A DNA stretch of 64,000 nucleotides from an uncultured Flavobacteriaceae bacterium (GCA_937901915.1 CALGUD010000153.1:1-64000), one strand, 5' to 3'. Positions 34,306 to 44,833 are shown, numbered from the stretch's first letter. Numbers and translations: made by a program. Notes: generated by a model not told the origin, from the letters alone.

Positions 34306-35646
34306 CTATACAACTCCCTGAGCCAGCATAGCATCGGCTATTTTCAAAAAGCTTGCAATATTTGCCCCTTTTACATAATTTATATGGTCACCTTCCTGTC
34401 CATATTCAATGCACGTATTGTGTATGTCTTTCATTATACACCTAAGTTTTTCATCCACCTCATCACGTGTCCAACACATACGTACAGCGTTTTGTGACAT
34501 TTCCAGGCCAGAAGCAGCGACACCTCCTGCATTGGAAGCTTTTCCGGGGGCAAACAAAACTTTAGCGTTTTGAAATTCGTGAATGGCTTCCGGTGTAGAC
34601 GGCATATTGGCACCTTCGGCTACACATATAGATCCGTTTGCTATCAGCATTTTTGCATCTTCACCGGTTAATTCATTTTGTGTAGCACAAGGCAATGCAA
34701 TATCTGCTTTTATGCCCCATGGAGCCTTACCTTCAAAAAATTCGGCTTTTGGATATTTTTCCAGGTATTCATGAATACGGGCTCGTTTTTCGTTTTTTAA
34801 ATACATTACGTGAGCCAGTTTTCCCTCGTCAATGCCGTCTTTATCATAAATAAAACCTGAAGAATCAGAAAGAGTAGTTACAATGGCCCCTAACTGTCTG
34901 GCTTTTTCTGCGGCGTATTGTGCTACGTTGCCAGAACCCGAAATTACGACTGTTTTTCCCGTAAAGCCGTCGCCTTTTGTTTCGAGCATGCTTTGTGCAA
35001 AATATACGGTACCATATCCGGTAGATTCAGGCCTCATTAATGACCCTCCCCAGGTGAGTCCTTTCCCTGTCAATACCCCTGTAAATTCATTTTTAATTTT
35101 TTTATACATTCCAAACATATAGCCTACTTCTCTTGCACCAACCCCTATATCGCCGGCAGGTATGTCTGTATGTGGCCCTATATGTCTGTAAAGCTCAGAC
35201 ATAAAACTGTGGCAAAAGTTCATAACTTCGTCATCCGACTTTCCTTTGGGATCAAAATCAGCACCTCCTTTTGCTCCGCCCATAGGTAGTGTAGTTAGGC
35301 TATTTTTGAACACCTGTTCAAAAGCCAGGAATTTTAAGATACTCATATTCACAGTAGGGTGAAAACGCAAACCGCCTTTGTAAGGGCCTATTGCAGAATT
35401 CATTTGAATCCTATAACCCCTGTTTACATGTATCTCGCCTTTACTGTCTCTCCATGGAACCCTGAATGTAATAGCTCTTTCCGGCTCAACAATTCTTAAA
35501 AGAATATTCTTCCCATAATAAATGCCTTGTTGAGCTATAAAAGGAATTACTGTTTCTGCAACCTCCTGTACAGCCTGAAGAAACTCAGGTTCATGTGCAT
35601 TACGGGCAGTAACTTCCTCCATAAATGCTCTAATCTTATCGTCCAT
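34306..35646 (-). CDS. gdhA: NADP-specific glutamate dehydrogenase
   Basis: This 446-residue protein is full length for hexameric GDH. The substrate segment GGLRFHPTVNMSILKFLAFEQ and catalytic Lys in PMGGAKGGADFDPKGKS are present. DIGVGAREVGYMFG and the Rossmann segment VVISGSGNVAQYAAEKA follow. It forms glutamate from 2-oxoglutarate and ammonia. It is a single gene. NADP specificity is assigned from overall family similarity. Confidence 0.96.
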   Translation of the reverse strand: MDDKIRAFMEEVTARNAHEPEFLQAVQEVAETVIPFIAQQGIYYGKNILLRIVEPERAITFRVPWRDSKGEIHVNRGYRIQMNSAIGPYKGGLRFHPTVNMSILKFLAFEQVFKNSLTTLPMGGAKGGADFDPKGKSDDEVMNFCHSFMSELYRHIGPHTDIPAGDIGVGAREVGYMFGMYKKIKNEFTGVLTGKGLTWGGSLMRPESTGYGTVYFAQSMLETKGDGFTGKTVVISGSGNVAQYAAEKARQLGAIVTTLSDSSGFIYDKDGIDEGKLAHVMYLKNEKRARIHEYLEKYPKAEFFEGKAPWGIKADIALPCATQNELTGEDAKMLIANGSICVAEGANMPSTPEAIHEFQNAKVLFAPGKASNAGGVAASGLEMSQNAVRMCWTRDEVDEKLRCIMKDIHNTCIEYGQEGDHINYVKGANIASFLKIADAMLAQGVV

Positions 35647-35781
35647 AGTAGAATAATTAAATAATATCTCTCTTTTGTGGCTTCAAAGATACATTTTCCT
35701 TAAAAATACGTCCTATAGGATCGCGTTAAATTCATCCTTGAAAACTACTTTCCGTTTCTTTTTCTGAGTATCTTTATAGGA

Positions 35782-36537
35782 ATGAAAAATTATAGACTAT
35801 TAAAAAAATACAGTTATTTTTTATCACTGTTTTTTTGTTTGGCCGGTTGTGAAGAAGAAACGAAAATTTCATTTCTTCCTAAAGCAATTTCACCTCAAAC
35901 TTGTGATGATTGTCCGGTGATAAACATTATACTTCCCGAAGCCGTACCTGAAAATGAGTCCACATCAAAAATTAATAACGAAATAGCTCATTATATTATA
36001 GATTTATTGAGTTTTAACGAAAGTGAAGCACCCGAAACAATAGATAAGGCAGTTTTAACTTTTAATAATGAGTATTCTAATTTAAAGCAGGAGTCCCCGG
36101 AAGATATCGTAGGTTGGGAGGCGAATATTAACGGACAGGTAACTTATGCGGATACCCACATGACCAGTATAAGGTTTGAACACTATTTATTTACCGGAGG
36201 TGCGCATGGCTATAGTGGGATTACTTTTTTAAATTTTGACCTGAAAACAGGCGAGCCAATGGAAAAAGATGAAATATTCAGGGATATTATATCATTTAAG
36301 TCTGTTGTAGAGAAAAAATTCAGGCAGCAGGAAAACATACCGGCGGGCGAAAGTATAAACAGTACCGGATTTATGTTTGAGGATGATGTGTTTGTACTAC
36401 CGGAAAATATCGGATTTACGGAACAGGGGATTGAAATTATTTATAATCCGTATGAAGTCAATGTGTATTCGGAAGGTAGTATTACGTTACTGATCCCATA
36501 TGAAGAAGTCCGTGAATATTTAAGATTTAAAGAATAA
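35782..36537 (+). CDS. DUF3298/DUF4163 domain lipoprotein
   Basis: This 251-residue protein has a lipoprotein signal ending at Cys23 (LAGC). After a CDDCPV pair the DUF4163 domain begins, and the DUF3298 domain contains YLFTGGAHGYSGITFLNFDLKTG and ENIGFTEQGIEIIYNPYEV. These domains also form the outer part of RsiV anti-sigma factors and bind carbohydrate or lysozyme there. No transmembrane or sigma-binding part is present here. The role is unknown. Confidence 0.87.
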   Translation: MKNYRLLKKYSYFLSLFFCLAGCEEETKISFLPKAISPQTCDDCPVINIILPEAVPENESTSKINNEIAHYIIDLLSFNESEAPETIDKAVLTFNNEYSNLKQESPEDIVGWEANINGQVTYADTHMTSIRFEHYLFTGGAHGYSGITFLNFDLKTGEPMEKDEIFRDIISFKSVVEKKFRQQENIPAGESINSTGFMFEDDVFVLPENIGFTEQGIEIIYNPYEVNVYSEGSITLLIPYEEVREYLRFKE

Positions 36538-36753
36538 GGGTTCAATAAGAATTTCTGATTTTTAATTTTGGTAGAAAGTAAAAATTTTCAATTTATGGCT
36601 CCTTCTCCTTATTTGTTTCTTTTTTGCATTTGTCACCTTGAGCGCACGCGTGTCGCTGAAGCTTTAGCGTAAGCACGAAAGGTTGTGTCAAGACAAAAAT
36701 GAACATAATATTATTTTTGTTTAAAGCCTTTTTCTCCAAAATCAGGCAACAGA

Positions 36754-37218
36754 TTAAACAAGCTTTCTTAAAGTACGAATGGTACCTAGATGAATTCCTT
36801 CATGCATATTATTAAACATAATGGCATCTTCCACACTAGCCAACGTAATATCCATACTGGTTGTATAGGTATTATATTCTTTAAACCTACCCTGGCCATA
36901 ATCTTTCTTTAACCGATCAATATTGAGCACGAATAATTCTTTATACTGCTGGAGGTCTTTTTCACTCATTTTCACATGAGGGTTCGGAGCAGTGCCCTTT
37001 TTATAGTTGATGATACTCTCTTCACTCACATAACACTCTAACGCTGAAAACCTGTAGCAAAGAATTTGCTGGGTTACCACCAGATGCGCAAAATTCCATG
37101 CTATGTTATTGTTGAATCCGGGCGGTATTATATTTATTTGTTCTAAGGTAAGGTCATTAATAGCTGCTAATACAGCTTTTCTTGTTTTTTCAAGAATATC
37201 AAATTGTTTTTCAATCAT
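36754..37218 (-). CDS. DinB family protein
   Basis: A 154-residue protein with the DinB four-helix bundle. The first metal-ligand His is in WNFAHLVVTQQIL, and the second and third are in HEGIHLGTIRTL near the C terminus. The family includes metal-dependent transferases and thiol-transferases such as bacillithiol S-transferase, so the reaction is open. It ends 4 nt from the following large secreted-protein gene, which may be co-transcribed. Confidence 0.87.
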   Translation of the reverse strand: MIEKQFDILEKTRKAVLAAINDLTLEQINIIPPGFNNNIAWNFAHLVVTQQILCYRFSALECYVSEESIINYKKGTAPNPHVKMSEKDLQQYKELFVLNIDRLKKDYGQGRFKEYNTYTTSMDITLASVEDAIMFNNMHEGIHLGTIRTLRKLV

Positions 37219-37222
37219 AGAT

Positions 37223-39868
37223 TTATCTTTTCAAGCTAAAGTGCCCTTTGTATAAGTCGAAGTTTTCATCCTGGAACTGAACTGTAAACCAATAGTCTGT
37301 TGCGGGTACCGGCCTGCCGTTAAATGTACCATTCCAGCCTTCATCACCCGAAGAAAATTGTTTTAAGAGTTTACCATACCGGTCAAATATGCTCACAACG
37401 GCATCCCGGGCACATTCGGCCTCTTCCATTCCGTATATTTGCCAGCGGTCATTATTGCCATCACCATTAGGGGTAAAAAATTTAGCAAAACCGAGCACAC
37501 AAACTTCTTCAATTGCCACACCGCAACCATGCCTGTCCCGTACCCTTATGATCTGGTATCCCCCCATTGGGTTTTCTATAAAAGATTCATAGGTATAAAC
37601 TTCACCCTGGGAACCTGATAATTGTGTAATATTAGTGTCTTCAAAAGGTAAAAAATCTATGTTATATTCATAGTCATCACTGTAGCCTTCAAAATTTACG
37701 GTAATAGTACCATTAGGAACAGCAATGTCGGTTGTAACGTTTGTAATAGTAGCAATACTGGAAGCCAGAACTTCTATTTCCATTGCGGTGCTGCACTCAG
37801 TGCCGTCAGGGTTGCTGGCAATTACTGTATATGTGCCAGGGCTGTATACTTCTGCAATAATGTCCAGCCCAACCACCCCTGTTTGGTCATTGCCGTTTCT
37901 ATACCATACATACTCATATTCATCTTGTGGATTTAAAACAGTTAATGTTTTGGGAAGGTCATTAAGGCAAATATATTGCGGGCTCTCCACTTCAAATTCC
38001 GGTTGCTGGCTTACACTTAAGGATACATATTGACCTAAACCCGCACAGGATTGGGTGTCAATGTCTGTAACCCGTACATACAGGTCCTGGGAAAAAGGTG
38101 AGCTTGTATTCTGGTAACTAGTTGTATTGGTGATGGGATTAATATCACTAATGGCATCTACCTGTGTTTGATAATAGGTTACTTCATGGTTACCCGGTGT
38201 AGTAAGCTGTGCAATGATCTGGGCTGATGCATCGGTGAAGTCAAACGTGGCAATTCCATCATTTGTAACTCCACCTGTGGTGTTGTCATCGCACTGATCA
38301 ATATTTACCCTGAAACCGGACGGGATATCAGATAATGTTACTATTAAGTTAACCTCAGCAACACTAAAGCATTCCCCGTCACTTACATTCGCAAATACCT
38401 GCGAAGCGGAAGCATTGGAAAAACCTACCAAACTTGTAATCTCATCTGTCGGATCCTGGGTATCGGCACCAACTTGCGTATTATAATAGGTTATTGTAAA
38501 AGCCGGATTTGTTGTAATAAGCGGGTTTGCATTGCTTAAATCAAATACGGAAATCCCATCTGCATCATCGTCGCACTGTACAAGGTCTACCGGAGTATTT
38601 ATATTTGGTGCACCATAGATTTCTAATAAAAATTCAATAGGGCTACTACTTAAACAACCTTTTTCATTATTATAAACCCTCACAAAAACTTCCTGTGTAG
38701 GAAATGATGTGTTAGGAAGAGCTGTGATATTACCTATTTCACCTGTGTCATTTTGAGCATCAAGCAAACTATTATGGAATGAGATATCATAATTAGTCGG
38801 GTCATCTTCACCAATAATTTGTGGTATAACCTCAGTAAGATCAAATTCAAGTCCAAACTCAACTCCATTCACATCACATTGTCCAAGATTGTTAACGGTA
38901 ATGTTAGAATTGATATCATAATAATTAACCGTAATAGGCTCCGAAACTATATGACAATTAGGACTCCCTGCATTTACAGTTTCATAATATATGTATCTGT
39001 ACATATGTCCGTCCTGGAATCCTGATGCAGAGAAATTGGCTGACACTTCACCACCTATATCTGTCCACGAACTTCCGTCATCAACGCTTTCCTGCCATTG
39101 ATACATAAGTGTTGGAGAAGTATTTCCTTCTATGATCGCTGTTAAATCAACTGTATCGCCGGGGCATACACCCTCATCAAAATCTGTATAATTTGTATTT
39201 ACTGTTGTAAGGCTGCTACAAGCCCTGAAACTTATATCATCTATAGCCAGGTCATTACCACATCCTCCGGGAGCATTGTTGATCAGCACAACTTCAACTT
39301 CAGTAACTCCAACCGGTACTTCAAAACCAAATGCATACCTTACCCATTCGGGAGAGGTAGTCGGATTAATGTTTGCGGTAGTTATTTCTTCTAATAAACC
39401 ACCACTGCCATCTTCTATCCGGAATGTTACATTATTCGGAACATTGGGGTTACAACTATCTGTACTGGGTAATATATTCATAAAAGAGGCTGAGAATTCG
39501 AAAGATTGCCCTTCACATAAGCCGGGGACCTCTCTTCTGTAAAATTCACCGGGATCAAAATCAGCATTTACTATGAGCATATAACCTTCGCCAGCTGCAT
39601 CTTCCGTATAGTCTTCAGTATCAAAAAAATTGGGTAATGCATTTTGGGGACTGGTAGATATTGTATACTGTCCATCCACAACATTATTGGTTGCTATATA
39701 AGTGTAGTTAGTTACGCCCGCTGGCAATGCAGGCCCATAGGTATCACCGGTGCCGGAATTATCCCCAAAAGTTTCCGTAAAAACCGGTTCGCCATAACTT
39801 CCGGTACATTGTGCATGAATGTATAAAAAGGGAACGAGCAGAAAAATATATAAAAGGTGTTTTTTCAT
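37223..39868 (-). CDS. Type IX secreted protein with gliding-type (type B) C-terminal sorting domain
   Basis: This 881-residue protein has a signal peptide ending HAQ at residue 19. An N-terminal lectin-like beta domain ends near residue 215, and an Ig-like region follows with SPTLMYQWQESVDDGSSW. Several repeats carry a QCDDDADGISVFDLSNANP-like motif. The last 90 residues are the T9SS type B sorting domain, with FFTPNGDGNNDRWQIYG, VSIFDRYGKLLKQF and a C-terminal KGHFSLKR. It should be secreted and attached to the cell surface. An adhesive role is inferred. Confidence 0.92.
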   Translation of the reverse strand: MKKHLLYIFLLVPFLYIHAQCTGSYGEPVFTETFGDNSGTGDTYGPALPAGVTNYTYIATNNVVDGQYTISTSPQNALPNFFDTEDYTEDAAGEGYMLIVNADFDPGEFYRREVPGLCEGQSFEFSASFMNILPSTDSCNPNVPNNVTFRIEDGSGGLLEEITTANINPTTSPEWVRYAFGFEVPVGVTEVEVVLINNAPGGCGNDLAIDDISFRACSSLTTVNTNYTDFDEGVCPGDTVDLTAIIEGNTSPTLMYQWQESVDDGSSWTDIGGEVSANFSASGFQDGHMYRYIYYETVNAGSPNCHIVSEPITVNYYDINSNITVNNLGQCDVNGVEFGLEFDLTEVIPQIIGEDDPTNYDISFHNSLLDAQNDTGEIGNITALPNTSFPTQEVFVRVYNNEKGCLSSSPIEFLLEIYGAPNINTPVDLVQCDDDADGISVFDLSNANPLITTNPAFTITYYNTQVGADTQDPTDEITSLVGFSNASASQVFANVSDGECFSVAEVNLIVTLSDIPSGFRVNIDQCDDNTTGGVTNDGIATFDFTDASAQIIAQLTTPGNHEVTYYQTQVDAISDINPITNTTSYQNTSSPFSQDLYVRVTDIDTQSCAGLGQYVSLSVSQQPEFEVESPQYICLNDLPKTLTVLNPQDEYEYVWYRNGNDQTGVVGLDIIAEVYSPGTYTVIASNPDGTECSTAMEIEVLASSIATITNVTTDIAVPNGTITVNFEGYSDDYEYNIDFLPFEDTNITQLSGSQGEVYTYESFIENPMGGYQIIRVRDRHGCGVAIEEVCVLGFAKFFTPNGDGNNDRWQIYGMEEAECARDAVVSIFDRYGKLLKQFSSGDEGWNGTFNGRPVPATDYWFTVQFQDENFDLYKGHFSLKR

Positions 39869-39978
39869 TTGGTGGCTATTATGATCAAATATAATATTAA
39901 TTTTTAAATAACTATAAACGGAACTTTTTAAGATATAGTCTAAATTTGAACATTCTTAATGATCATAACTTATTTTTA

Positions 39979-40332
39979 ATGAGAAAAATATACTATTTAA
40001 AAACCTGTAGCACATGTGTAAGAATTTTAAAAGAGTTGAAACCTACTCCTGATTTTACGCTTCAGGATATTAAAGAGATCCCTATAACTGTGAAACAGCT
40101 TGAGGAAATGAAAAAAATGGCGGGTTCATATGAGGCGTTATTCAGCAAAAAAGCTAAACTTTATAAAGAAAGGCGTTTAAAAGAAGAAACTTTAAATGAA
40201 GAAGACTTTAAAAATTTTATCCTGGAACATTATACTTTTTTAAAACGGCCTGTAATTATAGTTGATAATCAAATTTTTGTCGGAAACAGTAAAAATACCG
40301 TAGAAGATGCCAAATTAGCCATTGATGCATAA
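39979..40332 (+). CDS. Arsenate reductase/Spx-like thioredoxin-fold protein
   Basis: The start at ATG 39979 gives 117 residues. The open frame to 39946 has no support. The thioredoxin-like fold carries CSTC in YYLKTCSTCVRILKEL, and later RPVIIVDNQIFVGN as in the ArsC/YffB group. The arginine set of true arsenate reductases cannot be confirmed, so a YffB- or Spx-like role is equally likely. It is followed by the EamA gene, which begins just beyond the stop. Confidence 0.85.
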   Translation: MRKIYYLKTCSTCVRILKELKPTPDFTLQDIKEIPITVKQLEEMKKMAGSYEALFSKKAKLYKERRLKEETLNEEDFKNFILEHYTFLKRPVIIVDNQIFVGNSKNTVEDAKLAIDA

Positions 40333-40342
40333 ACAAATCCGA

Positions 40343-41236
40343 ATGGATAAAAGAACATTAGCATTACTTGCCGCTTTTATTGCCACATTTATTTATGGCT
40401 TTAATTTTACTATCGCCAAAAGTATTATGCCCCTGCACATTAAACCTTTTGGTTTTATATTATTAAGAGTGGTAGGTGCTTCCGTTTTATTCTGGGTATT
40501 TAGTATGTTTTATAAAAATGAAAAAGTAGCCGTTTCAGACTGGCCTCGTTTTATTGGTGTAGCTGTTTTTGGTATGGCTGCCAACATGCTTTCCTTTTTC
40601 ACAGGCCTGGATTATACCACCCCTATTAACAGTGCAGTGATTATGACCTCAAGCCCGATATTGGTATTAATCCTCTCTGCTTTAATTATTAAGGAGAAAA
40701 TAACCTGGTTAAAATCATCCGGGGTTTTTATTGGGCTTATAGGTACTCTAGTCCTTATTTTTTATGGTGCCGAGCCCAACCAGGATGCCACTAATATTGC
40801 ACTGGGTAACTTCCTGGTCTTTATAAATGCTGCCTGCTACGGTTTATATTTAATTCTGGTAAAGCCTTTAACAGAAAAATACCACACTTTTACTATTTTA
40901 AAATGGGCATTTTTATTAGGGGTCATTATAAATATTCCTTTTACTTTTAATGAGTTTATTGCTGTAGATTGGTTTAATCTGCCTGCCACAGTGTTACTTG
41001 CAATGGTTTTTGTTGTAGTAGGCACAACTTTTTTAACCTATTTACTTAATGTGTATGCGCTTAATGAATTAAAAGCGTCTACACTAAGTGTTTTTATATA
41101 CCTGCAACCACTTGTGGCTGCTATTTTTGCTGTTCTTGTTGGAAGTGATTCCCTTTCATACGTAAAATTGATAGCCGCCTTGCTTATTTTTACCGGGGTA
41201 TACCTGGTGACAAAAAGGCCGAAGGAGCCGGTATAA
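40343..41236 (+). CDS. EamA/DMT superfamily transporter
   Basis: The preferred start is ATG 40343 (MDKRTLALLAAF), giving 297 residues. Starts at 40322 or 40325 would overlap the preceding gene. About ten transmembrane helices form two EamA repeats. The first begins IYGFNFTIAKSIMP and the second contains INAACYGLYLILVKPL. The C terminus ends GVYLVTKRPKEPV. The family exports metabolites such as amino acids. The substrate is unknown. Confidence 0.9.
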   Translation: MDKRTLALLAAFIATFIYGFNFTIAKSIMPLHIKPFGFILLRVVGASVLFWVFSMFYKNEKVAVSDWPRFIGVAVFGMAANMLSFFTGLDYTTPINSAVIMTSSPILVLILSALIIKEKITWLKSSGVFIGLIGTLVLIFYGAEPNQDATNIALGNFLVFINAACYGLYLILVKPLTEKYHTFTILKWAFLLGVIINIPFTFNEFIAVDWFNLPATVLLAMVFVVVGTTFLTYLLNVYALNELKASTLSVFIYLQPLVAAIFAVLVGSDSLSYVKLIAALLIFTGVYLVTKRPKEPV

Positions 41237-41317
41237 CTATTGTTTGTTAAACTTTTTAGTAGCTTTGCGCCTATAAATCATGAGGCAACTCTCTTATCGA
41301 AATCATAAAAATAATCA

Positions 41318-43270
41318 ATGTACATTATAGAAGTTAAATCCGGAAATCTATGCTGGGTGGCAGCAGTTTATAACAATGAAATTGAAGGGGTAGATTACTT
41401 AAATTTGTTTAAAAATGCCGGACATAAAGATATTCAAATCAAAGAATTGTCCATAGAGTTTCCCGTTTATGTCATAGAAAGAACTCAAAATGATGGAGCA
41501 AACTATTTTGAATACCTGTCCGAGACGGATTATTTTGCACTAATTGTCCGCCAAAAACAAAATAAGTATCATAAAGATAGCTTTGGACTTTATTTCACTG
41601 TGTATTATTTTGATGAAGTTTATTTTCAACATCCTTATGAAAATAGTTTCATGGGAACTTTAAACCATGTGTATGTTGATAATTATTATTTAGAAAGTGA
41701 AGATGCAGACAAAAGGCTTGGGGAAACATATATTAAAAGATTGGTTAAAAACCTGAACCTTGATGAATTAGACAATATTTTTGATAAATACTTAAAAAAA
41801 GGTACTATAGAACAAAAAAAAGAACTGGGTGAAGCATATTATGACTCTTTTTGTGATATGAATTATGATTTTGCCTGTAGTAAACTTACTGATTATGGTA
41901 TTTCACTTTTACTTCCTGTTTTAGATAAAGCGAGTTTGCTGTTAGAAAACGATTTGCTCGAAGCATATGTTAGTGCACATATGATTTTATTAGAAGATGC
42001 TATTGAAAAATACCCGGATAAGGTTAACGAATATTTTCAATTATCGGTTGATATTATAAATCGATTTTTAAATGAATCTCCTGAAAATAAACAGGAAGGT
42101 AATCGCAATTTAGGACTTGTATATGAAATGATGACTGAGTACAACCATTATCACCCGGATTTCTGGTTAAAGTCAATACATTATATTCAAAAATCAATTA
42201 AAATTAATCCTGTGGAAGGCGACTGGTTTTCTTACCTTAAACTATTGTATGTTCCTTATAAAAACAGAAAAGTTCGAAAAATAGATACAAATAATGACAT
42301 TGAGGAACTTTACCGGCAATGGAACGAATATAGAATAAAAGAAATTGAAGAGTTTAAAAAGTTTGTAAGAACCAGCATTGATTATGATAGTAATGCTTCC
42401 CTTCCTTTAGCCCTGGCATATAAAAGGTTGAGAGAGTATCTGGCCTGGCTCAAGGATGATCTGGCTTCTTTTCCTGAAAATGAGTATGTATACTGGATAA
42501 ATGAAGCAAAGCGATGGCAGGGAGAAAACACTACCAGGATTGATTTAACCGAGGCTGCATTCTTTTTTAAAGCAGAAGGAATCAGGTTAGGTAAGATTGA
42601 CTTATTGGAAAATGCAGCTCGTCTTTTTCAAAAATTAATTGATAAACTGGAAGATACAGCGTTTGAAGTCAATTATCTCGCAGAGACCTGGGAAGCTATT
42701 TCCAATATTCACCTCAAAAATAAAGAATATAATTTAGCAAATACTTACTTAACCAAAGCTGTTTTACTCTATGATCAATTTATAGACAAAGTACATTCCA
42801 ATCGATCGGTTTTAATGCATTATACCAAATTCCTGGAACGTTGCTATTTATATCCGGGAAATATAAAAAAGCCAGGCTTGGAAAAAATTAAATCGCTTGC
42901 AAAACAAACTGAAGAAGAAGGCGAGGGTATGTATAGTGCACCCACTTTACTCTTAACACGTCTTGCGTTGTACGAAAACAATGAAAAAGAGGCAATTTTT
43001 CATGTAACCCGCCTGCTTTTGCTTCATGAATTGTGCGTAGATGACAAATTACGTGAACTGCAGCAAAGTTCTATAGTAGGTCCTTTTTCACAATTGCAAG
43101 AATTTTTGAAAGAGATCTTAACTTTTATGAATGAAATAGAAGAAGGTTATTATCTTGACACCAAAATTAAATGGGAACAGCTCAAGCTCATGGGTCACGG
43201 TGAGATCGCTTCTAGCTGGGAAAAACGAAAAATTGAACTTAAAAACCGGGAGAAATTAAATCTGGAATAA
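41318..43270 (+). CDS. Hypothetical TPR-like protein
   Basis: A 650-residue protein without signal peptide or transmembrane helix. The first 120 residues are a beta-rich domain with aromatic pairs (YFALIVRQKQNKYHKD, VYYFDEVYFQHPYE). From about residue 130 onward it is almost wholly helical with TPR-like repeats: KIDLLENAARLFQKLIDKL, ETWEAISNIHLKNKEYNLANTYLTKAVLLYD. I do not recognise a named family. It stands alone, with a TAGCTTTG promoter-like element 51 nt before the start. Confidence 0.6.
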   Translation: MYIIEVKSGNLCWVAAVYNNEIEGVDYLNLFKNAGHKDIQIKELSIEFPVYVIERTQNDGANYFEYLSETDYFALIVRQKQNKYHKDSFGLYFTVYYFDEVYFQHPYENSFMGTLNHVYVDNYYLESEDADKRLGETYIKRLVKNLNLDELDNIFDKYLKKGTIEQKKELGEAYYDSFCDMNYDFACSKLTDYGISLLLPVLDKASLLLENDLLEAYVSAHMILLEDAIEKYPDKVNEYFQLSVDIINRFLNESPENKQEGNRNLGLVYEMMTEYNHYHPDFWLKSIHYIQKSIKINPVEGDWFSYLKLLYVPYKNRKVRKIDTNNDIEELYRQWNEYRIKEIEEFKKFVRTSIDYDSNASLPLALAYKRLREYLAWLKDDLASFPENEYVYWINEAKRWQGENTTRIDLTEAAFFFKAEGIRLGKIDLLENAARLFQKLIDKLEDTAFEVNYLAETWEAISNIHLKNKEYNLANTYLTKAVLLYDQFIDKVHSNRSVLMHYTKFLERCYLYPGNIKKPGLEKIKSLAKQTEEEGEGMYSAPTLLLTRLALYENNEKEAIFHVTRLLLLHELCVDDKLRELQQSSIVGPFSQLQEFLKEILTFMNEIEEGYYLDTKIKWEQLKLMGHGEIASSWEKRKIELKNREKLNLE

Positions 43271-43291
43271 TTGAAGTTATCTTCCTGTAAA

Positions 43292-43768
43292 TTACTGAAG
43301 ATCCACCGGTTTTTTAACATACTTCCGGGTATCTTCCCGAGTAAGTACCTTAAAATCCTCCGGACGATCAATATTATTAAAATATTGCAATAACGCATCG
43401 GGAAGTCCTGTGAGTTTACGGGTTTTTAGGTCTATCCACCCTCCCATCATTTCGCAATGTGCAAAATTACGACCCTTGGCGTCGTAATAATTATGTTTAA
43501 ATTCAAAAAATGTGCCGTCATCACTTAGGCCGATCAATTCCAAAGAAACTTTTATCGGTTTCCCAGAAAAAACCTCCTTAAAATAGTAAATATGTTCATA
43601 AAAAACCACAGGGCCTAATTCGTGTTTAGACAGCACTTTATAGTCAAAGCCATTTTCAATTAAGAATGACATACGGGTGTGTGCAGCAAACTCAATATAA
43701 GCCTTATTGGCCAGGTGGCGATTCGCATCTAAATCATTCCAGCGTATTTCAAATTCTTTAAGGTACAT
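43292..43768 (-). CDS. Acyl-CoA thioesterase (hotdog fold, 4HBT)
   Basis: The start at ATG 43768 (MYLKEFEIRW) gives 158 residues, since the longer open frame to 43924 covers an upstream promoter region. The hotdog fold begins IRWNDLDANRHLANKAYIEFA, in which DLDANRHLAN is the 4HBT catalytic loop. It continues with KVSLELIGLSDDGTFFEFKHNY. It probably hydrolyses acyl-CoA thioesters. It is a single gene, divergent from the alpha/beta hydrolase at 43871. Confidence 0.88.
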   Translation of the reverse strand: MYLKEFEIRWNDLDANRHLANKAYIEFAAHTRMSFLIENGFDYKVLSKHELGPVVFYEHIYYFKEVFSGKPIKVSLELIGLSDDGTFFEFKHNYYDAKGRNFAHCEMMGGWIDLKTRKLTGLPDALLQYFNNIDRPEDFKVLTREDTRKYVKKPVDLQ

Positions 43769-43870
43769 AATCAGCTTTTTTTGTAAAATTATAAAACATT
43801 TGTTATGCACGCATATTAATTTTAAATTATCTTGCATTTGCTTATTATATTTACTTTTATAAATTGAAAA

Positions 43871-44833
43871 ATGCCAATTACTAATTCTCATTACAAACCT
43901 CCCTACCTGTTTAAAAACGGACACTTTTCTACGATCTATGCTGGATTGTTCCGGAAGGTGAATGGGGTTACACAGGAGCGGGAGTCCCTGGCATTAGATG
44001 ACGGTGATTATTTAGATCTCGATTGGTCATTTGCGCATAAAAAAACCCGGAAAGTCATTATTGTAATGCACGGTTTAGAAGGCAATGCACAACGACCTTA
44101 TATGACCGGAACTGCAAAAATTTTTAATGAAAGCGGTTTTGATGCTGTATGTTTAAACTTCAGAAGTTGTAGTGGAAAAGTTAATAATTTATACCGCTCT
44201 TACCATTCCGGCGCTACGGATGACCTCCAGGTTATCATTAACCATATTTTGTCATTGAATAAGTACGATGCAATTGTATTAAAAGGCTTCAGCCTGGGAG
44301 GGAACATAACCTTAAAATACCTGGGAGAAGGAAATTATATTCCCAAAGAAATAAAAGCAGCCGTGGCTGTTTCCGTGCCTTGTTTTTTATTTGGTTCCAT
44401 GCTGGAACTACATAAATTAAAAAACGCGTTGTATGCTAAACGGTTTAAAAAGCACCTTCTAGAAAAATTGAAGTGGAAACAACAACTTTTTCCGGATAAA
44501 ATAAATGACGAAGATTTAAAAAAAATTTTAACCCTAAAAGATTTTGATGATTTTTACACTTCTAAAGCACATGGCTTTACAGATGCACTGGATTATTATG
44601 AAAAGAGTAGTTCCCTACAGTTCCTGCCTTCAATTAAAATTCCCACATTAATAATAAACGCCAGAAATGATTCATTTCTTTCTCCCGAATGTTATCCTGT
44701 AAAGGAGGCCCGGGACCATTCTTCCCTCTTTTTAGAATTGCCGGAATATGGTGGACATGTAGGTTTTTTTGAAAAGGACAATGTGTATTACAATGAAAAA
44801 AGAGCTATGAGGTTTACAGAAGAAATGCTGTAA
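43871..44833 (+). CDS. YheT-like alpha/beta hydrolase (COG0429)
   Basis: This 320-residue protein starts NSHYKPPYLFKNGHFSTIY, as in YheT. It carries VIIVMHGLEGNAQRPYM, the nucleophile elbow LKGFSLGGN, an Asp in NARNDSFLSPE and a His in GGHVGFFE. The reaction is hydrolysis of an unknown ester or amide. It is divergently transcribed from the thioesterase, with a 102-nt gap. Confidence 0.9.
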   Translation: MPITNSHYKPPYLFKNGHFSTIYAGLFRKVNGVTQERESLALDDGDYLDLDWSFAHKKTRKVIIVMHGLEGNAQRPYMTGTAKIFNESGFDAVCLNFRSCSGKVNNLYRSYHSGATDDLQVIINHILSLNKYDAIVLKGFSLGGNITLKYLGEGNYIPKEIKAAVAVSVPCFLFGSMLELHKLKNALYAKRFKKHLLEKLKWKQQLFPDKINDEDLKKILTLKDFDDFYTSKAHGFTDALDYYEKSSSLQFLPSIKIPTLIINARNDSFLSPECYPVKEARDHSSLFLELPEYGGHVGFFEKDNVYYNEKRAMRFTEEML

